A stretch of DNA of 24,208 bases, taken from positions 1 to 24,208 of the forward strand of contig JAFRBA010000235.1 of assembly GCA_017405115.1 (NCBI GenBank). Direction: 5' to 3'. Below are positions 6,275 through 12,701 of this stretch, piece by piece (position 1 is the first letter of the stretch; each line of letters opens with the position of its first letter). The notes beneath the pieces are model-generated. The model had not been told where the DNA came from. It saw only the letters and a program-made list of their open reading frames with translations, and did no database searches. Origin of the DNA: Kiritimatiellia bacterium. Lineage in GTDB: Bacteria; Verrucomicrobiota; Kiritimatiellia; RFP12; UBA1067. The translations under genes were made by a program, and so were the position numbers.

Positions 6275-6571
6275 TCAAGCTGCAACACGCCCGCAGTTCT
6301 TCTCTCGGATCGCTTGCCTGCCTTCTTCAATCAGCAAGGGGATCTCCCGGCGGAGATATTGAACGACGGTGATGCCTTCCGCTCTGGCTTCCGTTCGGAT
6401 CATGTATTGGTGATAGCCGGACATAGCATGGTAAAAATCCATGCAATCGTCCGCCGTCCGACCGTACCCCCGGCTGCGCGTGGTCTTGCGCCAGCGGCGC
6501 GTGCTGTTGTTCTTCGCGGTCTTTCCCGCTGTCCGCGCGTCTCTCCGCGCTGTCGCTGTCTGCTTGCTCAT
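6275..6571 (-). CDS. Small basic phage protein (98 aa), unknown function
   Basis: 98 aa. The first 40 residues are very basic (many Arg, Lys and Thr), then comes a compact part with aromatic residues (DDCMDFYHAMSGYHQYM) and a helix (VVQYLRREIPLLIEEGRQAI). The ATG at 6571 is preceded by GGAAGTAAGACGCC, one of two 14-bp repeats in its leader. It is the first gene behind the promoter at 6731-6759 and heads the operon that includes the clamp-like gene. The basic region suggests nucleic-acid binding; nothing more specific is visible. Confidence 0.7.
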   Translation of the reverse strand: MSKQTATARRDARTAGKTAKNNSTRRWRKTTRSRGYGRTADDCMDFYHAMSGYHQYMIRTEARAEGITVVQYLRREIPLLIEEGRQAIREKNCGRVAA

Positions 6572-6724
6572 GGCGTCTTACTTCCATTTGCATGATAAAG
6601 CCCGCCTCGAATGGGGTAAGACGTGTGCGCGGACGCACAGACCCATTCAGGGCGGGCAAATCGTGGTTGTGGGATTCCGCGATTCGATTCTCGGCAGGCG
6701 TCTTACTTCCTGTTGTCCGAAAAC
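6572..6724 (-). promoter_or_regulatory. Structured 5' leader: nested hairpin between two 14-bp repeats
   Basis: The roughly 150-nt leader of the 98-aa gene contains GGCGTCTTACTTCC (plus-strand reading) at 6572-6585 and again at 6697-6710. Between them, 16-bp arms at 6600-6615 and 6642-6657 pair at 14 positions, and inside the loop TGTGCG (6624-6629) pairs with CGCACA (6634-6639) around CGGA. The 7-mer CGTCTTA occurs in both repeats, and its inverse TAAGACG sits in the hairpin at 6617-6623. The downstream repeat supplies the ribosome site. This looks like a cis-regulatory RNA or a multi-site operator; no known riboswitch class is recognised. Confidence 0.6.
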
Positions 6725-6730
6725 GAGTGT

Positions 6731-6759
6731 ATTATAGCATATCCCGAAGCGCAGCGCAA
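6731..6759 (-). promoter_or_regulatory. Strong sigma-70-type promoter, minus strand
   Basis: TTGCGC (6759-6754), a 17-bp spacer and TATAAT (6736-6731), with TGC before the -10 box. The predicted start near 6724 yields a leader of about 150 nt before the ATG at 6571. It drives the operon of the 98-aa, 39-aa and clamp-like genes. Confidence 0.8.
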
Positions 6760-6797
6760 GGGGTATTTTACACTATTTTTGACCGTAGAAAACGGCG

Positions 6798-6834
6798 AAA
6801 AACGCGCATATTTTGCTAATATATGCACGTTTTT
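6798..6834. terminator. Bidirectional intrinsic terminator after the ASCH gene
   Basis: AAAAACGCGCATAT (6798-6811) pairs with ATATGCACGTTTTT (6821-6834), 13 Watson-Crick pairs plus one wobble/mismatch, around a 9-nt loop. The A-run and T-run at the stem base give a terminator shape in both directions. It lies 20 bp past the stop of the ASCH gene (6854) and upstream of the promoter at 6731-6759, so it insulates the two units. Confidence 0.8.
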
Positions 6835-6853
6835 AGATTTTGCGGCCCGTCGG

Positions 6854-7165
6854 CTATTCTACGCGCTTCCCCAGACGGATCATGTACAGCCCCTCCGTCT
6901 CGTCTACGTCGATGCGGCGCACCTCCCACGTCATGTTCGTCTTCGTGTAGCCGCGTGAGAACTTGATGAACTTCGCTGGCCGTCCGTCCCGGAAGAGGTG
7001 GCTTTCCCAGTAGTCGGAAATGTCGCGGTACTCCGTCCGCTTCTTTCCGCTTTCAATTTCGTCGTACCACTTGTACGCGAGGTTTGCCGCGACCGTGAAG
7101 GGCTGCGGCTTGGCGGTCTTGCCCTTGGCCTTGGCGTCGGGCTTGGTTCTGGTCTTGGTTTTCAT
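6854..7165 (-). CDS. ASCH-domain (PUA-like) protein
   Basis: 103 aa. After a Lys-rich N-terminus (1-22), the segment LAYKWYDEIESGKKRTEYRD (29-48) has the GKK-x-EYR signature of ASCH domains, followed by SDYWESHLF, a KFIKFSRGY strand and a conserved-looking end. ASCH proteins are PUA-like folds thought to bind RNA or modified nucleotides, and some hydrolyse N4-acetylcytidine; whether this one does either is unknown. The gene has its own extended -10 promoter 8 bp upstream and a terminator downstream, so it is expressed alone. Its position next to the integrase suggests expression in the lysogen. Confidence 0.8.
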   Translation of the reverse strand: MKTKTRTKPDAKAKGKTAKPQPFTVAANLAYKWYDEIESGKKRTEYRDISDYWESHLFRDGRPAKFIKFSRGYTKTNMTWEVRRIDVDETEGLYMIRLGKRVE

Positions 7166-7172
7166 GTACTGT

Positions 7173-7178
7173 ATTATA
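7173..7178 (-). promoter_or_regulatory. Extended -10 promoter of the ASCH gene; likely leaderless
   Basis: TTGGTATAAT on the minus strand, with TATAAT at 7178-7173. The ATG at 7165-7163 begins 8 bp below the -10 box, so the start of transcription should be at or within one or two bases of the ATG. No -35 box is obvious, consistent with extended -10 recognition. Confidence 0.7.
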
Positions 7179-7190
7179 CCAAAAATCCCG

Positions 7191-8330
7191 TCAGGCGATC
7201 CCGTACCCCGGCAGGGCTGCGATCTTCGCCCGTGCGGCCTCCGCGTTCGCCCGGTAGTAGTGTATGCTCATTTCCGGGGTCATGTGCCCCACAATGGCCT
7301 GTACCATCGCCATCGGTGCGCCGATGTTCGCCATGTTCGTGATGAAGGTCGAGCGGAAGGAGTGAAAGCCGACCGTGGCGACCGCGTGGCGGAAGTTGTC
7401 CGGCTTCTCCGTCTCGTCGAATCCGCACAGCCGGAAGTGTTCCATCACCCTGTCCGACAACGCCCACTCCGGCAGTCTCGCCAGCCCCGGCGTCACGTAG
7501 CCAGAACGCTTCCGCTTGCCGACCACCGCGCCCAGAGCGGGATGCACCGGGATCGCCACGACGCGCCCGGTCGAGTTCTTCGTCTTGCCGGGGCACACCG
7601 TCAGCGTCGTGCAGTCCGCGTCGAAGTCCTCCCAGCGAATCCGGGCGCAGTCGCTCATGCGCAGACCCGTGAACGCCCCGAACGCAAACAGCGTCCGCAG
7701 CTCCCCCTTCGCCGTCTTGATGAGTTTCCCCACCTCGTCGTCGTCGAGGGCGCGGCGAAGGTGCGGCGTCGCCCTGATCGGCCTGTACCGCTCCCACGGG
7801 TTCACGTCCATGCCGTTGAACTTCCAGATGCGCTTAAACGTCCGCACGTACTTGTTGACCGTGTTCGGCGACGACACGCCACGCGCAAACTTCACGAACG
7901 CCTGCACCACCTCCGGCGTCACGTCCGCCAGCGTCGCCACTCCGGGGTATGCCGCCTTGCAGTTGATCCGGCAGCGCGGCCCTCCGTCGTAGCCGAACAG
8001 CCAGCGGGTGAGGAACCGCCAGCGTCCGCGGTCTCCGTCTTGCGCCTTTTCGCTCTGCCCCGCGTTCTCCGGCGCGTCCTCGTAGTTCTTCCACGCTTGC
8101 GTGAAGTCCGGGCGCGGGGCTTCGTCGCGCAGATGCTCCACGATCACCGCCAGCCGCTCCTTCGCCGGGAGGTCGCTGCCCCTCGTCTGGTCGTTGAGGA
8201 TCGCGAGGGCCTTTGCCTTGTCGCCCGTCCCCGTCGTGCGCATTATCTTCTTGCCGTTCACGTACACCTTGGTGTACCACACGCGGCCCCGCTTCTCCAG
8301 CGTCCCCGCTCCGTTCTGCCGTCTTGCCAT
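7191..8330 (-). CDS. int: Tyrosine recombinase integrase
   Basis: 379 aa. An N-terminal arm-type domain (GTLEKRGRVWYTKVYVNGKK) and a SAM-like core-binding domain (about 135-180) precede the catalytic domain. Active-site residues are Arg224 (FTGLRMSD), Lys near 249-251 (PGKTKN), His323 and Arg326 (HSFRSTF), His349 (VGHM) and the nucleophile Tyr358 or Tyr359 (SIHYYR). It should recombine attP with the host tRNA-Arg(CCG) gene, whose 3' part lies 150 bp upstream at 8481-8525. The ATG at 8330 was chosen for its ribosome site ACGGAGCAGAC and the conserved start of the arm domain; the open frame extends 41 codons farther. It is intact by all visible criteria. Confidence 0.95.
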   Translation of the reverse strand: MARRQNGAGTLEKRGRVWYTKVYVNGKKIMRTTGTGDKAKALAILNDQTRGSDLPAKERLAVIVEHLRDEAPRPDFTQAWKNYEDAPENAGQSEKAQDGDRGRWRFLTRWLFGYDGGPRCRINCKAAYPGVATLADVTPEVVQAFVKFARGVSSPNTVNKYVRTFKRIWKFNGMDVNPWERYRPIRATPHLRRALDDDEVGKLIKTAKGELRTLFAFGAFTGLRMSDCARIRWEDFDADCTTLTVCPGKTKNSTGRVVAIPVHPALGAVVGKRKRSGYVTPGLARLPEWALSDRVMEHFRLCGFDETEKPDNFRHAVATVGFHSFRSTFITNMANIGAPMAMVQAIVGHMTPEMSIHYYRANAEAARAKIAALPGYGIA

Positions 8331-8366
8331 GTCTGCTCCGTTTTGGTTTTTGGTTTTGGTCGCCTG

Positions 8367-8396
8367 TTGATACATGATGATACCATATGATATAAT
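8367..8396 (+). promoter_or_regulatory. Promoter facing out of the integrated element
   Basis: TTGATA (8367-8372), an 18-bp spacer and TATAAT (8391-8396), with TGA before the -10 box, on the plus strand. It lies in the integrase leader region and points across the tRNA remnant toward the C10 peptidase gene at 8562. In the excised circle it would point across attP into the other end of the element. Confidence 0.65.
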
Positions 8397-8417
8397 ATCG
8401 CCATGCAAAGCGAGACA

Positions 8418-8447
8418 ATTATACCACAAACTATCCCACAATCGCAA
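8418..8447 (-). promoter_or_regulatory. Integrase promoter
   Basis: TTGCGA (8447-8442), an 18-bp spacer and TATAAT (8423-8418) preceded by TGG, on the minus strand. The predicted start is near 8411, leaving a leader of about 80 nt before the integrase ATG at 8330; that leader contains the divergent promoter and the CCAAAACCA motif (8351-8359). Confidence 0.75.
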
Positions 8448-8480
8448 GAGCAAGCCGATGAAACAAGGGGTGGCGTCTAA

Positions 8481-8525
8481 CTCCGAAGCCGAAGGTTGCT
8501 GGTTCGATCCCAGTCAGTCGCACCA
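8481..8525 (+). other. Attachment site: 3' part of a tRNA-Arg(CCG) gene
   Basis: From 8481 the sequence matches a tRNA from the anticodon loop to CCA: loop CTCCGAA with anticodon CCG, 3' anticodon strand GCCGA, variable loop AGGTT, T arm GCTGG-TTCGATC-CCAGT (8498-8514), acceptor strand CAGTCGC, discriminator A and CCA at 8523-8525. The upstream bases (TCTAA) cannot form the 5' anticodon stem and no D arm or 5' acceptor strand exists, so it is not a functional tRNA. This is the usual attachment core of integrases that target tRNA 3' ends. The intact tRNA is expected at the other end of the element, left of this window. Confidence 0.85.
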
Positions 8526-8561
8526 ATTCGGGTTCGGAACCTCGGGGCTAATTTGGGTGTA

Positions 8562-11303
8562 ATGAAAAGGAACACAAAGCGTTGGGGCGCCCTATTGACG
8601 ACATGGGTGTTTATTGCCCTCGCGGGCGCGGTGTCTGCGGCGCCCGTTACGGAAGGTGAGGCGCGCACGGCCGCGTCCACATTTATTGCGGCCGATCCCG
8701 TCGGTTCCGCAGTCCTGCGCGGACGGACGGTTTCCTCTGTGTCCGAACGCGATGGACTCTGGATTGCCGCGCTTTCGCCCTCCGGGCACGTCATCTTGAG
8801 CGGAAGCGACCTTGGCGACCCGATCGTGGGCTTTTCCACGAGCGATTTCGCGGAGCCGGACCCGGATTCCCCGGCGTACTCCTACCTCGCGGGGATCAGC
8901 GCTTCGCTCGCGGCGCAGGAGTCGAATGGCGGCGTGCGCCATGCCCGATGGAATCGTCTGCTCGGCGGCGGAACCAGGCAGAGACTCATGGCGGCGGACA
9001 TCGAATCTCCGGCGACAGTCGTGATTCCGCCGTTCCTGCAGTCGCACTACGACCAATGTCAGCCGTACAACGACTACGCGCCCGTGTACGAATCCAGCAC
9101 AAACAGCCTAAATTACTATCGCGGGCGCTGTCCGTGCGGATGCGTCGCCACCGCCGCCGCACAGGGGTTTCGTCATTTCCGCTGGCCCGCGCGCATGGAC
9201 CGCGTCGACTCCTTCAACCACTCTTTTAAAGACACCAACAATATCGTGACGACGTTCCCGATCCGCTTCGACGGGCGCATCCCGTTCAATTGGGATTCGC
9301 TTGAGAACGACTACCTTGACCATGTCAGTGTTTGTGTGACGAACTTCTATCCAGGCGGATACAGTTGGCGGTGGGAGTCTAATTACGATTTGCGTGGTGC
9401 CGTGCAGGAGTCTGTGCGTTATCCCATCGCCCGTCTTGTCATGTTTGCGGACGTTCTCGCGCACATGTCCTTCGAGAGCGGCGGTTCTGGCGCGAACTAT
9501 GGCATGGTGGCGCAAAACGCAGCCGACTGGTACACGCCAGGAACATGGGTTTCCGCCAACGACGCGCGCGTCCCCGCCGACATCGCGAACGGCGTTCCGG
9601 TGCAGGTGACGATTCCGGGACATGCGGTGGTGGGCCACGGCTGGGCGACCGACGGCGGCAACACGTACATTTACCTCAATTATGGCTGGGGCGGCGGCAA
9701 CGACGGCTACTACAACATTGTCGGGATGATAGAGGAGGTATATGTCGGGCACTACCCGCGCGCGAAGCCGCAGATCGACCCGTTGCCGAAAGTGTGCGGC
9801 ACGAGTCTCGCGCTGAATTGGCATTTCCCCGACTTCTACACGAACAACCTTTCCGGTTTCACGGTGTCGATTTCCAAGACGGCGACAACGCCAACGTCCT
9901 TTCTCGACGACTTCTCGGCATCGACAGGCGTGTCCTCCTCGGAAAATGGCATATACGTCGCAACCGACAGTGCCGGTTATGACGGCAAGCTTCTTTTCAC
10001 TAAACCTACGGCCGTCGGAACCTATACGATTCCTGATTCCTACACACTTACCTCTGCGTCTGTATTGACGTTTGAATTGTATAGTTTCGCAGCACTTGGT
10101 GCCGTGTTTCAGATTGAGGCGCGTTTCGATGGCGGGGAATGGACGCCACTTTGTACACCCGCGCTGAAAGCAGACTGGGGTGCTTCTGGCTGGAGCACGG
10201 AAAGCATATATCTTGGTTCGCATGGTGGACAGACGGCGCAATTCAGAATCCGTAACAGCCACAGTGGTTACTATTACTCGCAAGACGAGAGTAGAATCCT
10301 GCTTGACGACTTCATGGTCACTAATGTTCTTGCGCCTGTCGCCCCTGAGACGCGGACAGTCGGCAAGGCGGCGCGAAGCCTTGCTCTGGCCGAACTTACG
10401 GCCGGGGCGACGTACTCGTTCACCGTCACGCCGAACGTCTCAGGAGCCCTTGTTGACGGCGAGACGTCGGAATCCGTTTCGACATCCATCGCCGGAACCA
10501 GGAATACGCCGATTCCCGGCGAACAGACGTACAGTTCGTCCACTGCCGTGGCGTGGGAGACGGAGACGCTGACTGCGCTCGGAACACCGGAGATCCGCTC
10601 GGTCTCGTCCGTCGCTGAGGGCTTCTACGGCGAGTGCGGCCTGGGGACGGCGACCTTTTCCGTGACCTGCTCCGAGAACGTCACGAGCTTGCAGGCGCTG
10701 CCGAGCCACTTGGCGCTCGTCAGTGACAACGACGTGACCGTCACATCTCAGGGCAACGGTAGGTTTACGGTCTCCGTTAGCCCAAGTGGCATCACGGAGG
10801 ACAACCTGCGCTCGCGCATGATCCTCACGCTTGCCGCGAGGGACGCGAACGGCACGACGGCGTACAAGGACCTGTCGCTCCGTTTCGCGCCGATGGAGGC
10901 GGTGGCCGCCGTGACGGTGACGGCGCAGTCCGCTTCGGGCGCCGAGCTGACGGCCGTCATTCCCTACACGTGGTTTGTCGAGAACGGCCTTGTGTCGAGC
11001 GGAGCTGCCGATGCGGCGTTCCAGCAGGCCGCATACGCCGACAGCGATGGCGACGGCATGGCAAACTGGGCCGAGTACGTCTGTCAGACCAGCCCGTGCA
11101 ATGCGGACGAGAAGCTGGTCTGCTCCATCGAGGTCGTGGACGGCAAGGGCAAGGTGTCTTATTGGCCGCGCGAAATACGGTCTGGCTACCGGGCCGTGGT
11201 GAAGGGAACGGACGATCTTCGTGCCACCGAATGGACAACGGTGACGACCGAAACTTCCCCACTCCATTTCTTCAAGGTTGTCATTGAAATGGAGATTCCA
11301 TAG
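8562..11303 (+). CDS. Secreted C10-family (streptopain-like) cysteine protease, multidomain
   Basis: 913 aa. A signal peptide (residues 1-27, cut after VSAA) leads into a propeptide/Spi-like domain (about 30-110) and the papain-like C10 catalytic domain: nucleophile Cys194 (GCVATAAAQ), His354 (GHAVVGHGW) and Trp376 (NYGWGG). Further on are fibronectin III-like and jelly-roll-like modules, an Ig-like module, and near the end a DSDGDGMANW calcium-loop segment and an HFFKV-type terminus, as in surface or secreted proteins of Verrucomicrobiota. It should degrade proteins outside the cytoplasm. The ATG at 8562 begins only 37 bp after the tRNA remnant and has no clear ribosome site. It may be transcribed from the outward promoter at 8367-8396. 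Confidence 0.9.
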   Translation: MKRNTKRWGALLTTWVFIALAGAVSAAPVTEGEARTAASTFIAADPVGSAVLRGRTVSSVSERDGLWIAALSPSGHVILSGSDLGDPIVGFSTSDFAEPDPDSPAYSYLAGISASLAAQESNGGVRHARWNRLLGGGTRQRLMAADIESPATVVIPPFLQSHYDQCQPYNDYAPVYESSTNSLNYYRGRCPCGCVATAAAQGFRHFRWPARMDRVDSFNHSFKDTNNIVTTFPIRFDGRIPFNWDSLENDYLDHVSVCVTNFYPGGYSWRWESNYDLRGAVQESVRYPIARLVMFADVLAHMSFESGGSGANYGMVAQNAADWYTPGTWVSANDARVPADIANGVPVQVTIPGHAVVGHGWATDGGNTYIYLNYGWGGGNDGYYNIVGMIEEVYVGHYPRAKPQIDPLPKVCGTSLALNWHFPDFYTNNLSGFTVSISKTATTPTSFLDDFSASTGVSSSENGIYVATDSAGYDGKLLFTKPTAVGTYTIPDSYTLTSASVLTFELYSFAALGAVFQIEARFDGGEWTPLCTPALKADWGASGWSTESIYLGSHGGQTAQFRIRNSHSGYYYSQDESRILLDDFMVTNVLAPVAPETRTVGKAARSLALAELTAGATYSFTVTPNVSGALVDGETSESVSTSIAGTRNTPIPGEQTYSSSTAVAWETETLTALGTPEIRSVSSVAEGFYGECGLGTATFSVTCSENVTSLQALPSHLALVSDNDVTVTSQGNGRFTVSVSPSGITEDNLRSRMILTLAARDANGTTAYKDLSLRFAPMEAVAAVTVTAQSASGAELTAVIPYTWFVENGLVSSGAADAAFQQAAYADSDGDGMANWAEYVCQTSPCNADEKLVCSIEVVDGKGKVSYWPREIRSGYRAVVKGTDDLRATEWTTVTTETSPLHFFKVVIEMEIP

Positions 11304-11312
11304 CCCCTGTGC

Positions 11313-11378
11313 GGGGCCTGTGGGGACAGGCCCCACGAAACCCTTGTAAAAACGGCCTTTTGCGGGGAATGTCCCCGC
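11313..11378. terminator. Two hairpins between convergent genes
   Basis: The first hairpin has a perfect 9-bp stem (GGGGCCTGT at 11313-11321, ACAGGCCCC at 11326-11334) with a GGGG loop. The second has a 7-bp stem (GCGGGGA at 11362-11368, TCCCCGC at 11372-11378) with an ATG loop. A TTTT run lies between them. They separate the end of the C10 peptidase gene from the end of the response regulator gene and probably stop transcription from both sides. Confidence 0.75.
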
Positions 11379-11396
11379 ATGGTCTTGGGACCAGCC

Positions 11397-12017
11397 TTAA
11401 GCCTTGAGGAGATGTCGGCGGATGGCGATGGATGCCGCTTCCGAACGGTTGGCAGCACCGAGCTTCGCGAAGATTGCCTTTAGGTGGTGCTTCACGCCGT
11501 CCTCCGTGATGCCGAACTGCTTGGCGATGTCCGGGTTCGAAAGCCCGCGCGAGACGGATTGGAGGACCTCCATCTGCCGCGGCGTGAGCTGCGGCGGGGC
11601 AGGGTCCTCGTCCACCTGCCGCGCTATCTCCGGGGAAAACGCTGAGCCGCCCGTCGTCACGGTCCGCATGGCGTCGAGCAACTCGTCGTTCGAAGCGTCC
11701 TTCATGATCGCCCCCGCAGCCCCTGCGGCAACTGTCCGAGCCACGTCCGCCGATGTCCCGAACGTAGTCAGGACGAGGACTTTCGCGGACGGGTCGTTTT
11801 CTCGTATGCGCTTGGTCGCCTCGACTCCGTCCATTCCGGGCATCATCAGGTCCATGACCACCAGGTCTGGCTTGATCTTGTCTGCAATCCGGACGGCCTC
11901 TGCGCCGTCCGCTGCCTCGCCGACCACCTCGAAGTCCTTCTGGCACCCAATGAGCGCCGAGAGTCCGAGTCTTACGAGCGAGTGGTCGTCCACCAGCAGA
12001 ACCCTGTGCTTTCTCAT
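11397..12017 (-). CDS. NarL/FixJ-type response regulator
   Basis: 206 aa. The receiver domain has the acidic pair Asp10-Asp11 (LLVDDHSLVR), phospho-acceptor Asp56 (VVMDLMMPGMDG), the Thr strand (VLVLTTFG) and a Lys in IMKDAS. The C-terminal LuxR-type HTH (about 141-200) reads LTPRQMEVLQSVSRGLSNPD, then IAKQFGITEDGVKHH. It would bind DNA when phosphorylated by its partner kinase. Its ATG overlaps the kinase stop as ATGA. It appears intact, but the partner encoded here lacks its phosphorylation domain, so control would have to come from another kinase or a small phosphodonor. Its targets are unknown. Confidence 0.93.
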   Translation of the reverse strand: MRKHRVLLVDDHSLVRLGLSALIGCQKDFEVVGEAADGAEAVRIADKIKPDLVVMDLMMPGMDGVEATKRIRENDPSAKVLVLTTFGTSADVARTVAAGAAGAIMKDASNDELLDAMRTVTTGGSAFSPEIARQVDEDPAPPQLTPRQMEVLQSVSRGLSNPDIAKQFGITEDGVKHHLKAIFAKLGAANRSEAASIAIRRHLLKA

Positions 12018-12574
12018 GTTGTTTGGCCCTTTCCTTTTGCGTCGCCGGGAAGGTGTATTGAAGCGACCGCCTTAGATCCGGTGCCAGGCTGCGACTCTAG
12101 TTCGAACGTGCCGCCCATTTTCCTGATCCTCTCCTTGACGCCTGACAGGCCGAAGTGCCCCGAGCCGAGCCCAGGGGCGGCCGACGGGTCGAACCCGGTT
12201 CCGTCGTCCTGCACGGAAATGCGCAGGGCGCCGTCGCAGATCTCGCCCGTGATGCGAACGTTTTTGGCGTGTCCGTGCCTCGCCGCATTCGACGTCAGCT
12301 CCCTCGCCACGCACAGCACGGAGTGTGCCGTCGCGTCGCTCAGCCGCGTTCGCGGAACCTGGAAGTCAATCGCCAGCGTCGCGTCGCCGGCCACCGGTTC
12401 GCACGTCTTGCGGAGCGCCTCGGCGAAGTTCCTCTCCTCCAGGGCCTCGCTTTTGAGATCCCAAAGGCACTGTCGCAGGCCTGTCCGGCAAGCCTTGAGC
12501 ATCCTGTCGGCGGTGGAAAGATAGCGGTCGGCCGCATCGGGGTTGTTTGGCCTTTCGGTCTTGTAACGGCGCAA
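12014..12574 (-). pseudogene. 5'-truncated histidine kinase (HATPase part of a HisKA_3-type kinase)
   Basis: 186 codons remain. The ATP-binding domain is complete: N box ARELTSNAARHG, G1 VQDDGTGFDP, G2 GSGHFGLSGVKERI. Before it only the second DHp helix is present (DAADRYLSTADRMLKACRTG...); the first helix with the conserved H-box histidine and any sensor or membrane part are missing. The frame begins after an in-frame TAA a few codons above a TTG at 12574, with no ribosome site. Kinases of this DesK/NarX-like family are normally more than twice this length. It is coupled by ATGA to the response regulator. I read it as a gene broken at about 12575-12600 next to the second phage region; a functional stand-alone ATPase is less likely. 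Confidence 0.75.
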
Positions 12575-12701
12575 AAATAATGGTTAGGGTTTGAAGTTGC
12601 GATAGCTCTGGAATCAATAAGGGTTGACGCCGGACGGAATCGCAGTAGTAGGGTTCGGAGAATCTGGTATACTTCGGCTTGCCGACTACACTGTGCGCCC
12701 G
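12575..12701. other. Junction between host-like genes and the second phage region
   Basis: These 127 bp lie between the broken kinase and the stop of the sigma-like gene. No tRNA remnant, insertion-sequence end or clear terminator is seen; only a short CGGC-TT-GCCG hairpin (about 12675-12684) and a plus-strand TGGTATACT box (12665-12673) without a -35 partner. The edge of the second element should be here. Confidence 0.5.

Noticed and set aside
4723..6372. 549-codon open frame on the plus strand
   Set aside because: Antisense of the clamp-like gene, Arg/Leu/His-rich, no domain and no promoter; a shadow frame.
8481..8525. Functional tRNA gene
   Set aside because: Only the part from the anticodon loop to CCA is present; the upstream bases cannot pair, and D arm and 5' acceptor strand are missing.
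12014..12574. Intact stand-alone ATPase gene
   Set aside because: No ribosome site, a TTG start behind an in-frame stop, and half a DHp domain point to truncation; kept as pseudogene with moderate confidence.
12625..12673. Plus-strand promoter TTGACG ... TATACT antisense to the sigma-like gene
   Set aside because: The two boxes are more than 35 bp apart. TGGTATACT alone could be a weak extended -10 element, but it is not enough to call.
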